Assembly (NCBI RefSeq): GCF_001429765.1
Contig: NZ_LMJB01000009.1
Location: 357,128-421,127, forward strand
Source of the DNA: Flavobacterium sp. Root901
GTDB lineage: Bacteria > Bacteroidota > Bacteroidia > Flavobacteriales > Flavobacteriaceae
Reading direction: 5' to 3'
Length of the DNA: 64,000 nt
Part shown: positions 44,598 through 53,293 of the stretch, piece by piece
How the letters are laid out: every line of letters begins with the position of its first letter
How positions within the stretch are numbered: the first letter of the stretch is position 1
Made by a program: the position numbers and the translations under genes
Notes under the pieces: generated by a model
Database searches by the model: none
Told to the model about the DNA's origin: nothing
Seen by the model: the letters and a program-made list of their open reading frames with translations, nothing else

Positions 44598-46688
44598 ATG
44601 ACCATAAAAAAACATTGTCTCTTTCTTTTTATGTTTCTTGTTTTTCAAAATATAGAAGCGCAAAAAAAAGCCGGCAGACAAATTGACTCTCTGCAAACCG
44701 AAAAACTAAAAGAAGTAGTTATCAGTTCGCTTCATATTAATAACAATTCATTAAACACTCCAGCCTCAATTGGCATTCTTTCAAAAAAAGATTTGCTGCA
44801 AAACAATACTACAGACATTACAACGGTAATCAATACAATTCCGGGTGTTTTTATGCAGTCTTCTAATTTTACGACAACCCGAATTTCAATTCGCGGAATT
44901 GGGGCAAGAACTACTTACGGTACTAATAAAATCAGAGCTTTTTACGGCAGTATTCCGCTGACTTCAGGAAACAGCGAAACTGTTATTGACGATATCGATC
45001 TGGAAAACCTCAATCAAATCGAAATTATAAAAGGGCCGCTCTCTAGTGTCTATGGTGCAGGTTTAGGCGGTGCCATTTTAATTTCACCTCAGCTTTCTAA
45101 AAACGAAAATCAAAGTGCCGGAATAAGTTCTGTTTTTGGTTCTTACGGATTATTAAAAAACAGTTTGAATTTTAGTTTAGATAAAAAAGAAGGAAGTTTA
45201 AATATTAGCTATCACAATCTAAAAACCGACGGCTGGCGCGAAAACAGTGCTTATAAACGTGAAGGAATTACCCTCGCCGGAGAATTGTTCAGAAAGAAAA
45301 ACAGCAAACTAACGTATTTTTCAAATTACACTTATTTAAAAGCCTTTATTCCGAGTTCGATAAATAAAACTGCTTTTGAAAATAATCCGGAATCCGGTGC
45401 TCCAACCTGGGTGGCTTCAAAAGGATTTAAAGAATACAAATCGACTTTGGGCGGATTAGCTTATGATTTTAAAATCAATGAAAATTTAAACAATTCGACT
45501 TCTGTTTTTATTAATTATAAAGACAGCAACGAGCCAAGACCTTTTGACATTTTACGTCAATATACGTTTGCATCGGGAGCAAGAACACAATTTACCGGAA
45601 ATTTTAAGATTGGTAAAAAAGAGAACCATTTTATTGCGGGAATTGAATACTTTACAGATACTTATAAAGGCAATACTTTTGAAAACCTGTATCAGCAAAA
45701 TAATGGTTTAGGAAGCCTTCAGGGTAATCTGCTTACAGAAACCGGACAAAAAAGAAATTTCTACAATATCTTTTCTCAATTACGAACTTTACTTTCTGAA
45801 CAATTCGAAATTCAGGCTGGTTTAAATTACAACAAAACAAAATTCAACCTTGATAACTATACCGCAAATACCAATCAGGAATATAGCTATGATGGTATTT
45901 TCTCTCCTCAATTGTCATTATTATTCAAACCGAACCTGCAGCAAACGGTTTATTTTTCTATAAGCCGCGGGTTTTCATTACCGGCAACGGAAGAAACCCT
46001 GAAAAGCGACGGCACAATAAATCCCGATATAAAACCTGAAAACGGCTACAATTTTGAAGTTGGAGGAAAATTCTATTTTTTCAATAAAAAACTTTACACA
46101 GAAATTGCTTTATATCGAATGGAAATTAAAGATTTATTGGTGGCCAAAAGAATCGGTGATGATCAATATGTGGGTTTAAATGCCGGAAAAACATTTCATG
46201 AGGGCATCGAAATTACACTAAATCATAATTGGCCAATTAATCGTATTGTTTCGCTGAATTCTTATTTAGCCGGATCTCTCGGCAATTATGAGTTCAAGGA
46301 ATTTGTAGATAACGGAAATGACTATTCAGGAAATAAACTTACCGGAGTTGCGGCCAATAAAGTCAACGGCGGAATTACTGTAAATACAAATTTCGGGATT
46401 TATTTCAATGCAGATTATCAGTTTGTAGATGAAATTCCAATGAACGATGCCAATACCGCTTTTTCAGATTCCTATAACATTCTCAATCTAAAAACAGGGT
46501 ATCGATTTGAGATTCTGCCAAAATTAACAACACATATTGCAGCTGGAATAAACAATGTAACAAATACAAAATATGCTTCACTAATACTGCCAAACGCTGC
46601 TGCAGCCGGCAATGCATTACCACGTTACTATTATCCTGGACTTCCTGTGAATTATTACGGTACTGTTTCATTAAATTATTTATTTTAG
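44598..46688 (+). CDS. TonB-dependent outer-membrane receptor (siderophore/iron type)
   Basis: 696 aa with a signal peptide (ending QNIEAQ). No carboxypeptidase-D-like domain precedes the plug (about 40-165; TVINTIPGVFMQSSN, RISIRGIGARTTYGTN, IEIIKGPLSSVYGAGLGGAI), and the barrel ends in a terminal aromatic (LNYLF). The short FecA/FepA-like design suggests uptake of ferric chelates, cobalamin or similar; no ligand can be assigned. The next gene starts right at its stop. Confidence 0.92.
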   Translation: MTIKKHCLFLFMFLVFQNIEAQKKAGRQIDSLQTEKLKEVVISSLHINNNSLNTPASIGILSKKDLLQNNTTDITTVINTIPGVFMQSSNFTTTRISIRGIGARTTYGTNKIRAFYGSIPLTSGNSETVIDDIDLENLNQIEIIKGPLSSVYGAGLGGAILISPQLSKNENQSAGISSVFGSYGLLKNSLNFSLDKKEGSLNISYHNLKTDGWRENSAYKREGITLAGELFRKKNSKLTYFSNYTYLKAFIPSSINKTAFENNPESGAPTWVASKGFKEYKSTLGGLAYDFKINENLNNSTSVFINYKDSNEPRPFDILRQYTFASGARTQFTGNFKIGKKENHFIAGIEYFTDTYKGNTFENLYQQNNGLGSLQGNLLTETGQKRNFYNIFSQLRTLLSEQFEIQAGLNYNKTKFNLDNYTANTNQEYSYDGIFSPQLSLLFKPNLQQTVYFSISRGFSLPATEETLKSDGTINPDIKPENGYNFEVGGKFYFFNKKLYTEIALYRMEIKDLLVAKRIGDDQYVGLNAGKTFHEGIEITLNHNWPINRIVSLNSYLAGSLGNYEFKEFVDNGNDYSGNKLTGVAANKVNGGITVNTNFGIYFNADYQFVDEIPMNDANTAFSDSYNILNLKTGYRFEILPKLTTHIAAGINNVTNTKYASLILPNAAAAGNALPRYYYPGLPVNYYGTVSLNYLF

Positions 46689-47273
46689 ATGCTTCAAATC
46701 ACCCCAAAATCAAAAAAAATGCTTTCTGAACTACAGGAAAAACTGGATTATGTCAGTGCTTATCGGGAGAACCGTTTAAAGTGCGCGCAAGATATTCTGG
46801 AAAATCCTTATTTATTTAAAGAACTGGTCTCTATTAGTTTTTCACCAAAAAACAGAAATAATCATAAAGCCTGCTGGATTTTAGAATTTGTATCGTATGA
46901 AGAATTAATCTGGCTTCAGCCTCATTTGGATTTTTTCTGTTCGAATTTAAAAGTTTTGAAAGATGAAAGTTCCCTTCGCCCAATTGCAAAAGTGGTTCAG
47001 CTTTTAGTAAAATCACATTTTAAAAAAGACGAAAACAGCGTTACTCTATCGGAAGAAAATCTTCAATATTGTATCGAAGCTAGTTTTGACTGGCTTATAA
47101 GCGATGTAAAAGTGGCTACAAAAGCCTATTCAATACGAACATTATATATTTTAGGAAATCATTATGACTGGATTCATCCGGAACTTCAGATTATCCTGAA
47201 CAAAGATTATGGCGATCATTCTGCCGCATACAAAGTAGTTGCCCGCGAAGTTTTAAAGAAAATAGAAAAATAA
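46689..47273 (+). CDS. Conserved hypothetical alpha-helical protein
   Basis: 194 aa, beginning at the base after the receptor's stop codon; Met11 is a possible alternative start. The sequence is almost entirely helical with HEAT-like repeats (KACWILEFVSYEELIWLQPH, SSLRPIAKVVQLLVKSHF, KAYSIRTLYILGNHYDWIHP). No signal peptide, so cytosolic. I do not know a function. Related small proteins are sometimes labelled adenylosuccinate lyase, a label I would not follow, since no lyase signature is present. Confidence 0.7.
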   Translation: MLQITPKSKKMLSELQEKLDYVSAYRENRLKCAQDILENPYLFKELVSISFSPKNRNNHKACWILEFVSYEELIWLQPHLDFFCSNLKVLKDESSLRPIAKVVQLLVKSHFKKDENSVTLSEENLQYCIEASFDWLISDVKVATKAYSIRTLYILGNHYDWIHPELQIILNKDYGDHSAAYKVVAREVLKKIEK

Positions 47274-47280
47274 TTTTTTG

Positions 47281-47418
47281 GTTTGCCACAGATTAAAAGG
47301 ATTTTCTAAATCGGAAATGAATTCGGGCAATTCGTGTAATTCGTGGCAAACAAAAAAAAACATAAAATCCTTTTAATCTGTGGCAAAAAAATTAGAGCAA
47401 TTCATGTAATTCGTGGCA
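47281..47418. repeat. Intergenic composite repeat upstream of purK
   Basis: A 24-base inverted pair (47282-47305 with 47364-47387, core GCCACAGATTAAAAGGATTTT, perfect) encloses and is followed by two direct copies of a 22-base unit (47327-47348 and 47397-47418, one mismatch) containing AATTCGTGGCA. The GTGGC-ended units recur in the gaps at 48653-48733 and 54899-54992, and the ATCTGTGGCA unit at 62033-62169. Confidence 0.75.
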
Positions 47419-47435
47419 GAAAAAAAATTAAAAAG

Positions 47436-47443
47436 TATCTTTG
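47436..47443 (+). promoter_or_regulatory. -7 box of purK
   Basis: TATCTTTG fits TAnnTTTG perfectly and lies 17 bases before the ATG at 47461. It falls inside a longer upstream frame (from 47413), which argues for the downstream start. Confidence 0.5.
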
Positions 47444-47460
47444 CAAAAACACAACACAAA

Positions 47461-48615
47461 ATGAATTATTTTTCTTCTGATTTTAAATTAGGAATATTAG
47501 GCGGAGGACAATTAGGTAAAATGCTTTTGTCTGATACCCGAAAATTTGACATCCAAACTTATGTTCTGGATCCGAGCGACGAAGCGCCGAGTAAAATTGC
47601 CTGCAATAAATTCTTCAAAGGTGATTTAATGGATTACGAAACCGTTTATAACTTCGGAAAACAAGTTGATGTTTTGACTTTCGAAATCGAATTGGTCAAT
47701 CTTGAAGCTTTAACACAATTAGAAAACGAAGGAGTAAAAGTTTATCCGTCTCCAAAAACCTTAAAAGGAATTCAGAATAAAGGCGTTCAAAAACAATTTT
47801 ATGCTGAAAATAATATCCCAACTGCCTCTTTCCTGAGATTTGACAGTCCGGAACATTTATCAAAATCAGTTGGAAATAACGAAATCACAATTCCATTTGT
47901 GTGGAAATGTACCGAATTTGGTTATGACGGAAATGGCGTAAAAGTAATTCGTCAGATTTCTGATATGGATGATTTACCAAATGTAGAATGTATTGCAGAA
48001 ACTATGGTTCCGTTCAAAAATGAATTGGCCGTAATTGTCTGCAGAAGTCCGTTGGGAGAAATCAAAACCTATCCTGTTGTCGAAATGGAATTCCACCCGG
48101 AAGCCAATCAGGTAGAATATGTAATCTGTCCGGCAAGAATCGACGAAAAAATTGCTGAAAAAGCCAGAGCAATTGCATTGAATGTTTCTGAAAAATTCAA
48201 TCACGTTGGACTTTTAGCGGTTGAAATGTTCCAGACACAGGACGATGAAATTTTAGTAAATGAAGTGGCTCCACGTCCGCACAATTCGGGTCATTATTCT
48301 ATCGAAGCGAGTTATACTTCACAATTCGAAAATCATTTGCGTGCCATTTTAAGTCTTCCTTTAGGAAATACAGACAGCAAAGTTGCCGGAATCATGGTAA
48401 ATTTAGTTGGTGCCGAAGGTTATTCCGGAAATGTAGTTTACGAAAACATCGAAACCATTTTAGGATGGAACGGCGTTACACCACATATTTACGGTAAAAA
48501 ACAAACACGTCCTTTTAGAAAAATGGGTCACGTAACGATCGTAAACGAAAATATGCAGGAAGCCAGAAGAATTGCTGAGCAGGTTAAAAATACCATTAAA
48601 GTGATTAGTGCTTAG
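47461..48615 (+). CDS. purK: N5-carboxyaminoimidazole ribonucleotide synthase
   Basis: 384 aa from the ATG at 47461; the frame is open from 47413, but a promoter box lies in that extension and the conserved start is near LGILGGGQLGKMLLSD. PurK carboxylates AIR with ATP and bicarbonate in de novo purine synthesis. ATP-grasp features include PFVWKCTEFGYDGNGVKVI and VNEVAPRPHNSGHYSIEA, with the C-terminal LVGAEG segment. Its product is used by PurE, encoded next. Confidence 0.95.
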   Translation: MNYFSSDFKLGILGGGQLGKMLLSDTRKFDIQTYVLDPSDEAPSKIACNKFFKGDLMDYETVYNFGKQVDVLTFEIELVNLEALTQLENEGVKVYPSPKTLKGIQNKGVQKQFYAENNIPTASFLRFDSPEHLSKSVGNNEITIPFVWKCTEFGYDGNGVKVIRQISDMDDLPNVECIAETMVPFKNELAVIVCRSPLGEIKTYPVVEMEFHPEANQVEYVICPARIDEKIAEKARAIALNVSEKFNHVGLLAVEMFQTQDDEILVNEVAPRPHNSGHYSIEASYTSQFENHLRAILSLPLGNTDSKVAGIMVNLVGAEGYSGNVVYENIETILGWNGVTPHIYGKKQTRPFRKMGHVTIVNENMQEARRIAEQVKNTIKVISA

Positions 48616-48652
48616 TAATTAGTCCTTAGTCGCAGTTCGCAAGAAAAAGTTT

Positions 48653-48733
48653 GCCACGAATTGCACTAATTTCACTAATTTTCTTCTCAAGAATCTAAAA
48701 AAATAATTCGTGCGAATTCGTGCAATTCGTGGC
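48653..48733. repeat. Intergenic inverted repeat between purK and purE (GCCACGAATT family)
   Basis: A 14-base arm GCCACGAATTGCAC (48653-48666) and its exact reverse complement (48720-48733). Same family as the element at 54899-54992 and the direct units before purK. Confidence 0.75.
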
Positions 48734-48802
48734 GAAAAAAAATAAACAATTTCAGCTTCAGCAAAAACTTGAAACCTGAAACAAAATAAACAAAAAAACA
48801 AA

Positions 48803-49285
48803 ATGAGCAAAGTAGCCATTATAATGGGAAGCATCTCAGACATGCCGGTTATGCAGGATGCAATCGACATATTAAAACAATTTAATGTTGAAGTTGAAGT
48901 AGATATCGTTTCGGCACACAGAACGCCGGAAAAATTATTCGACTTTAGTAAAAATGCACATACTCGCGGTATTTCGGTAATTATTGCCGGTGCTGGCGGT
49001 GCGGCGCATTTACCAGGAATGGTAGCTTCAATGTCTCCGCTTCCTGTAATTGGAGTTCCGGTAAAATCAAGTAACTCTATTGATGGCTGGGATTCTGTTT
49101 TATCGATTCTTCAAATGCCGGGAGGAGTTCCTGTTGCAACTGTAGCTTTGAACGGAGCAAAAAATGCAGGAATCTTAGCAGCACAAATTATTGGAAGTTC
49201 TGATAAAACTGTTTTAGATTCTATAATTGCATATAAAGAAGAATTGAAAGCAGCAGTTAATAAAGCGGCTGAAAGTTTGAAATAA
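48803..49285 (+). CDS. purE: N5-carboxyaminoimidazole ribonucleotide mutase
   Basis: 160 aa, class I PurE. It moves the carboxyl group from N5-CAIR to C4. The nucleotide-binding GSISDMPVMQDA (about 9-20), the catalytic-site SAHRTPEKL (about 42-50) and GAGGAAHLPGMVAS (about 70-83) are visible. It follows purK after a repeat-bearing gap. Confidence 0.96.
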   Translation: MSKVAIIMGSISDMPVMQDAIDILKQFNVEVEVDIVSAHRTPEKLFDFSKNAHTRGISVIIAGAGGAAHLPGMVASMSPLPVIGVPVKSSNSIDGWDSVLSILQMPGGVPVATVALNGAKNAGILAAQIIGSSDKTVLDSIIAYKEELKAAVNKAAESLK

Positions 49286-49296
49286 GTTTCCAGTCG

Positions 49297-49340
49297 CAGT
49301 CACAGTTTTCAGTAACAGTAGACCCTGAATACTGTGACTG
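49297..49340. repeat. Intergenic inverted repeat between purE and the M3 peptidase gene
   Basis: CAGTCACAGT (49297-49306) and its exact reverse complement (49331-49340). A second weaker pair, CTCGGTTT/AAACTGAG, follows at about 49371-49395. No T run. Confidence 0.5.
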
Positions 49341-49415
49341 TGAATAAATATATAAAAATAATTCTTTAGCCTCGGTTTATACTGCAAACTGAGACTGAGA
49401 CTGAATAATAAAATC

Positions 49416-51443
49416 ATGAGCGTATTAACACATTATTTCAATACCAAACATAACACAGCGCCTTTTTCGCAGATTAAAATAGAAGATTACGTTCCTGCTT
49501 TTCAGGAAGGAATTAAATTGGCTAAAGCCGAAATCGATGCGATTGTAAATAATCCGGACGCGCCGACTTTTGAAAACACAATTGCGGCAATGGATTATTC
49601 AGGCGATACTTTAGATCGTCTTTCTAGTGTTTTCTTCAATTTAAATTCGGCTGAAACCAATGACGAAATGCAGAAAATTGCGCAGGAAGTTTCGCCTTGG
49701 CTTTCAGAACTTGGCAATGACATTCGCTTAAACGCTGATTTATTTGCAAAAGTAAAAGCTGTTTACGATCAAAAAGAAAGTCTGAACCTCAACCCGGAAC
49801 AAACTACGTTATTAGATAAAAAATACAAAAGCTTTTCCAGAAACGGAGCCAATCTTCCGGAAGACAAAAAAAATCAGTTGAGAGAAATCGACAAAGAATT
49901 ATCAAAACTGAGTTTACAATTTGGCGAAAATGTCCTGGCAGAAACCAATAATTTTGAATTGCATTTAACGGACGAAAAAGATTTATCTGGTCTGCCGGAA
50001 GGAACAATTGAAGCCGCCAGATTATTAGCTAAAAATCAGGAAAAAGAAGGCTGGATTTTCACTTTAGATCATCCAAGCTATATTCCGTTTTTGACATATG
50101 CAGACAATCGCGAACTTCGTAAAAAAATGGCGATTGCTTTTGGTGCAAAAGGATTTCAAAACAATGAATTCAATAATGAAGAAAATGTTTTAAAAATTGC
50201 TAAACTTCGTCATGAAAGAGCTAATTTGTTAGGTTATAAAACACATGCACATTTTGTTCTGGAAGAAAGAATGGCCGAGAGTCCGGAGAAAGTTTTTTCT
50301 TTTTTGAATGATTTATTGGCAAAAGCAAAACCGGCAGCTCAAAAAGAATTTGACGAATTGACTTCTTTTGCAAAAAAACTGGACGGAATCGAGCAATTGG
50401 AAAAATGGGACGGTGCTTATTATTCTGAAAAATTAAAACAGCAGCTTTTTAATTTAGATGATGAAAAACTGAAACCTTATTTTCAATTAGAAAAAGTTTT
50501 AGACGGCGCATTTACAGTTGCCAAAAAATTATACGGTTTAACTTTTACAGAAGTTTTTGATATTGATAAATATCACGAAGAAGTGACGACTTATGAAGTT
50601 AGAGATGCCGAAAACAATTTGGTTTCGATTTTCTATGCAGATTTCTTCCCAAGAAAAGGAAAAAGAAACGGCGCCTGGATGACATCATTTAAATCGCAAT
50701 ATGTAAAAGACGGCGTAAACGAAAGACCACATATTTCTAACGTTTGCAACTTTACGAAACCAACCGAAACAAAACCTTCATTATTAACTTTTAATGAAGT
50801 AACCACTTTGTTCCACGAATTTGGACACGGATTACACGGAATGCTGGCAAATACAACTTATCCAAGTTTATCGGGAACTTCGGTTTATTGGGATTTCGTA
50901 GAATTACCAAGTCAGATTATGGAAAATTGGTGTTACGAACCGGAAGCATTAGCCTTATTTGCAAATCATTACGAAACGGGAGAAATTATTCCGATTGAAT
51001 ATGTTCAGAAAATTAAAGAAAGTGCAAGTTTCCAAGAAGGATTGGCAACTCTACGCCAGTTAAGTTTTGGATTATTGGACATGGCCTGGCACGGACAAGA
51101 TCCAACCAATATTACAAACCTAAAAGATTTTGAAACAGCACAATTTGCAAACACACAATTGTATCCGGATGTAAAAGAAAATGCAATGAGTACATCTTTT
51201 TCTCATATTTTCCAAGGCGGATACTCTTCCGGATATTACAGCTACAAATGGGCAGAAGTACTGGATGCAGATGCTTTTGAATATTTTCAGGAAAAAGGAA
51301 TTTTTAATGAAGAAGTTGCAAAGAAATTCAAAGACAATGTACTTTCAAAAGGAGGAACTGAACATCCGATGATTTTATACAAACGTTTTAGAGGTCAGGA
51401 ACCAAAACCTGAGGCTTTATTGAAAAGAGCGGGATTGTTATAG
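49416..51443 (+). CDS. M3 family zinc metallopeptidase (oligopeptidase A/Dcp type)
   Basis: 675 aa. The zinc motif HEFGH lies at residues 467-471, followed by GLHGML and the distal Glu region (LPSQIMENWCYEP). The overall helical bowl and the tail GTEHPMILYKRFRGQEPKPE are typical of cytosolic oligopeptidases or dipeptidyl carboxypeptidases that clear small peptides. No signal peptide. Which of the two activities it has cannot be decided from sequence here. Confidence 0.93.
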   Translation: MSVLTHYFNTKHNTAPFSQIKIEDYVPAFQEGIKLAKAEIDAIVNNPDAPTFENTIAAMDYSGDTLDRLSSVFFNLNSAETNDEMQKIAQEVSPWLSELGNDIRLNADLFAKVKAVYDQKESLNLNPEQTTLLDKKYKSFSRNGANLPEDKKNQLREIDKELSKLSLQFGENVLAETNNFELHLTDEKDLSGLPEGTIEAARLLAKNQEKEGWIFTLDHPSYIPFLTYADNRELRKKMAIAFGAKGFQNNEFNNEENVLKIAKLRHERANLLGYKTHAHFVLEERMAESPEKVFSFLNDLLAKAKPAAQKEFDELTSFAKKLDGIEQLEKWDGAYYSEKLKQQLFNLDDEKLKPYFQLEKVLDGAFTVAKKLYGLTFTEVFDIDKYHEEVTTYEVRDAENNLVSIFYADFFPRKGKRNGAWMTSFKSQYVKDGVNERPHISNVCNFTKPTETKPSLLTFNEVTTLFHEFGHGLHGMLANTTYPSLSGTSVYWDFVELPSQIMENWCYEPEALALFANHYETGEIIPIEYVQKIKESASFQEGLATLRQLSFGLLDMAWHGQDPTNITNLKDFETAQFANTQLYPDVKENAMSTSFSHIFQGGYSSGYYSYKWAEVLDADAFEYFQEKGIFNEEVAKKFKDNVLSKGGTEHPMILYKRFRGQEPKPEALLKRAGLL

Positions 51444-51482
51444 ACTTAGATTTTAGACTTCTTAGATTATTAGATATTTGAA

Positions 51483-51513
51483 AACCGAAGCATTTCAGCT
51501 TCGGTTTTTTTTA
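51483..51513 (+). terminator. Intrinsic terminator after the M3 peptidase gene
   Basis: A 10-bp perfect stem (AAACCGAAGC at 51483-51492, GCTTCGGTTT at 51499-51508) with a 6-base loop runs into an 8-base T run, 40 bases after the stop. Confidence 0.9.
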
Positions 51514-51582
51514 TTGTATTTTACTTAAAAGTAAATTTAGTTATCTTCGCATTTTTAAATCTTAATCTTACAAAAAATTACC

Positions 51583-52242
51583 TTGAAAAAATATTTTAAA
51601 ATTTTTCTTTATCTGATAATTATTGGATTAATTGCGATTATTTCGGTGAATTACTATGTAAAATCTTCGACCAAAACAAAGATTTATTATTCTCTAAAAA
51701 AGTTCCCTAAGAATGATGTGGGAATTATTTTTGGCGCAGGAATAAATGGAAACCAACCAAGTAAATATTTAAAAGATCGTCTTGATGCAGGAATCGCTTT
51801 ATACAAAGCAAAACGAATCAATAAAATTTTACTTTCCGGAGATAATGGCCGCGAGGAATATGATGAATTAACGGTAATGAAAAATTATTGTTTTAACCAC
51901 GGCGTTGACACCACAAAAATATTTATTGATTACGCCGGTTTCGATACTTATTCTACTATGTATCGTGCAAAACATATTTTTAAGATAAAAAAAGCAGCTT
52001 TAATTTCGCAGGAATATCATTTAAACCGTGCCATTTACATTGGGCAAAAACTCGGAATCAAGTCATTTGGTTTTTCTGCTAACAATGGAGAATACAACGG
52101 ATATAAATATGTTTGTTTTAGAGAATACGGCTCAGTCTTTAAATCTTTTTTGGATGTTTTAAGAAATCGGGAACCGTACTTTCTCGGAAATCCAATCAAT
52201 ATTAACGGCCCTTCTAATTATTCCAAAGAAGATAAACGATAA
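51583..52242 (+). CDS. SanA/YdcF-like DUF218 membrane-anchored protein
   Basis: 219 aa from a TTG at 51583, chosen because it begins an N-terminal membrane anchor (MKKYFKIFLYLIIIGLIAII). The DUF218 core is visible as VGIIFGAGINGNQPSKYLKD (about 46-65), KILLSGDNG (about 84-92) and ALISQEYHLNRAIYI (about 139-153). SanA of E. coli affects the envelope barrier to vancomycin at high temperature; the molecular activity of the family is poorly known. Confidence 0.88.
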   Translation: MKKYFKIFLYLIIIGLIAIISVNYYVKSSTKTKIYYSLKKFPKNDVGIIFGAGINGNQPSKYLKDRLDAGIALYKAKRINKILLSGDNGREEYDELTVMKNYCFNHGVDTTKIFIDYAGFDTYSTMYRAKHIFKIKKAALISQEYHLNRAIYIGQKLGIKSFGFSANNGEYNGYKYVCFREYGSVFKSFLDVLRNREPYFLGNPININGPSNYSKEDKR

Positions 52243-52246
52243 TCAA

Positions 52247-52273
52247 AAAAGCCGAAGTAATACTTCGGCTTTT
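52247..52273 (+). terminator. Intrinsic terminator after the SanA-like gene
   Basis: A 12-bp perfect stem (AAAAGCCGAAGT at 52247-52258 and its reverse complement at 52262-52273) with a 3-base loop lies 4 bases past the stop. The symmetrical A/T ends would let it act on both strands. Confidence 0.85.
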
Positions 52274-52432
52274 CACTTGGAGCAAAATTAAAATAACACA
52301 GTTTTGCTTTGCAAAAAAGAATTATTTATTTCAACAAATAAACATTTCATTAATATTAACCAGCTGTTGCAAAAAATACAACCAGGTTGATACTAACAGA
52401 TTATTATAATGTTTTACGTTTCTTCTGGCAAT

Positions 52433-52460
52433 AAAAAAGGCCGCCTAAAAAGACGGCCCT
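52433..52460 (-). terminator. Terminator after the DUF1842 gene
   Basis: GGCCG (52439-52443) pairs with CGGCC (52454-52458), extendable with a bulge, and the minus strand continues into a T run (A run 52433-52438). It lies about 85 bases past the DUF1842 stop. Confidence 0.75.
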
Positions 52461-52544
52461 TTCAATCAAAACTGTAACCAAATTAGGCGCAATTAAATCC
52501 TAATATGTTTCGTAATTCGAGTTGTAAAAATTTGGGGGCTTAAC

Positions 52545-52958
52545 TTATGCCAACTCTGCTTTTAATTCGTTTACTGCTTTTACAGGTACGTTTTCAATAT
52601 TATGTTGGTAGTATGAAAAACCTCCAGTTCCGTTCCATGCCGCATCGATTGCTAAATGAGCATCAAAATTTGCTAAAAATGCACCAATCGCCGGAGGAGG
52701 AAAAGAATGAACATATTGTCCTTGTAAACTTACTACTTGTGTAAATTGTCCAAATCCTGTTGCATATATTTTTCCTATTACAGGGACTACAATGTGTCCA
52801 TCAGGACCGCTGATCGCCTGAGTAATTACTACTGTACCAGAAACAGAATTTTGTGATGGTACAACAACTAAACTAAATGTTGCAATTGGAGCACCTGGTG
52901 TTCCTACATTTCCTATTGTGCCTTTTGCTAAATAAGCACCTGCTAATAAATCTGCCAT
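52545..52958 (-). CDS. DUF1842 domain protein
   Basis: 137 aa, no signal peptide. The pattern LAKGTIGNVGTPGAPIATFS, VSGTVVITQAISGP, TQVVSLQGQYVHSF and DAAWNGTGGFSYYQHNIENV matches what I know as DUF1842, a beta-rich domain of unknown function with a patchy spread across bacteria. The rest (about 120-137) is a short helix. It is alone between a SanA-like gene and a regulator, with its own terminator, a -7 box and an approximately 100-base leader with two hairpins. No DUF1843 partner lies beside it. Confidence 0.75.
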   Translation of the reverse strand: MADLLAGAYLAKGTIGNVGTPGAPIATFSLVVVPSQNSVSGTVVITQAISGPDGHIVVPVIGKIYATGFGQFTQVVSLQGQYVHSFPPPAIGAFLANFDAHLAIDAAWNGTGGFSYYQHNIENVPVKAVNELKAELA

Positions 52959-53059
52959 AATTTTTATGTTTTTGGGTTTTCCTACTCATAAGGCTTTTCG
53001 GTACCGCCTCGTTTTTTTTTAGTGGGTTCTGCTCCACTTATTTTTGTTTTGGATTTATT
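52959..53059 (-). promoter_or_regulatory. Structured 5' leader of the DUF1842 gene
   Basis: On the minus strand the leader holds AGTGG/CCACT (53034-53030 with 53025-53021, loop of 8), then an A-rich linker, then AGGC/GCCT (53008-53005 with 52994-52991) enclosing the palindrome CGGTACCG, then GTAGG followed by AAAACCC before the start codon. No T run follows either stem. I do not recognise it as a known riboswitch. The rest of the 335-base gap (53074-53257) is AT-rich and shows nothing clear. Confidence 0.45.
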
Positions 53060-53065
53060 CTACTT

Positions 53066-53073
53066 CAAAACTA
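53066..53073 (-). promoter_or_regulatory. Candidate -7 box of the DUF1842 gene
   Basis: On the minus strand TAGTTTTG fits TAnnTTTG. It predicts a start near 53059 and so a leader of about 100 bases. No TTTG was found about 20 bases further upstream. Confidence 0.4.
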
Positions 53074-53242
53074 TAGCAGATAAGTAGACATAAATAAAAA
53101 AATGATGTGAAATGGAATTTCTTTGACACGAAAGAGATTAAGAATGACACGAGAAAATTTTATCCGTAAAAACACCTGATTTATTAAAAAAGCACTGCTA
53201 TTTTATTGTCGTAGCTTTTTTATTATTTCAACAAATCAAAAT

Positions 53243-53268
53243 AAACTTTCAATTATTTTTGAAAGTTT
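53243..53268. promoter_or_regulatory. Operator 1: inverted repeat overlapping the promoter of the GbsR-type gene
   Basis: AAACTTTCA (53243-53251), 8 bases, TGAAAGTTT (53260-53268): a perfect 9-8-9 inverted repeat. Its right arm overlaps the TTTG -33 box at 53258-53261. The identical repeat with identical spacing lies before the next gene, so it is very likely the binding site of this regulator (inference). Confidence 0.75.
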
Positions 53269-53289
53269 AAAAACTTTTACTTACATTTG
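53258..53289 (+). promoter_or_regulatory. Promoter of the GbsR-type regulator
   Basis: TTTG (53258-53261), 20 bases, TACATTTG (53282-53289): a full consensus match. The -7 box ends 4 bases before the ATG, so the transcript start must be very near the start codon and the mRNA is probably leaderless. The -33 box lies inside the operator, as expected for autorepression. Confidence 0.7.
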
Positions 53290-53293
53290 ATAC

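Noticed and set aside
47327..47418. CRISPR-like direct repeats
   Set aside because: Only two 22-base copies with one mismatch, combined with inverted repeats, and no cas genes or further units.
47413..47460. Longer start for purK
   Set aside because: The extension lies in repeat sequence and contains the -7 box TATCTTTG, so it would be upstream of transcription.
52243..53293. Genomic island or prophage remnant around the DUF1842 gene
   Set aside because: No integrase, tRNA, attachment-site duplication or composition jump is visible.
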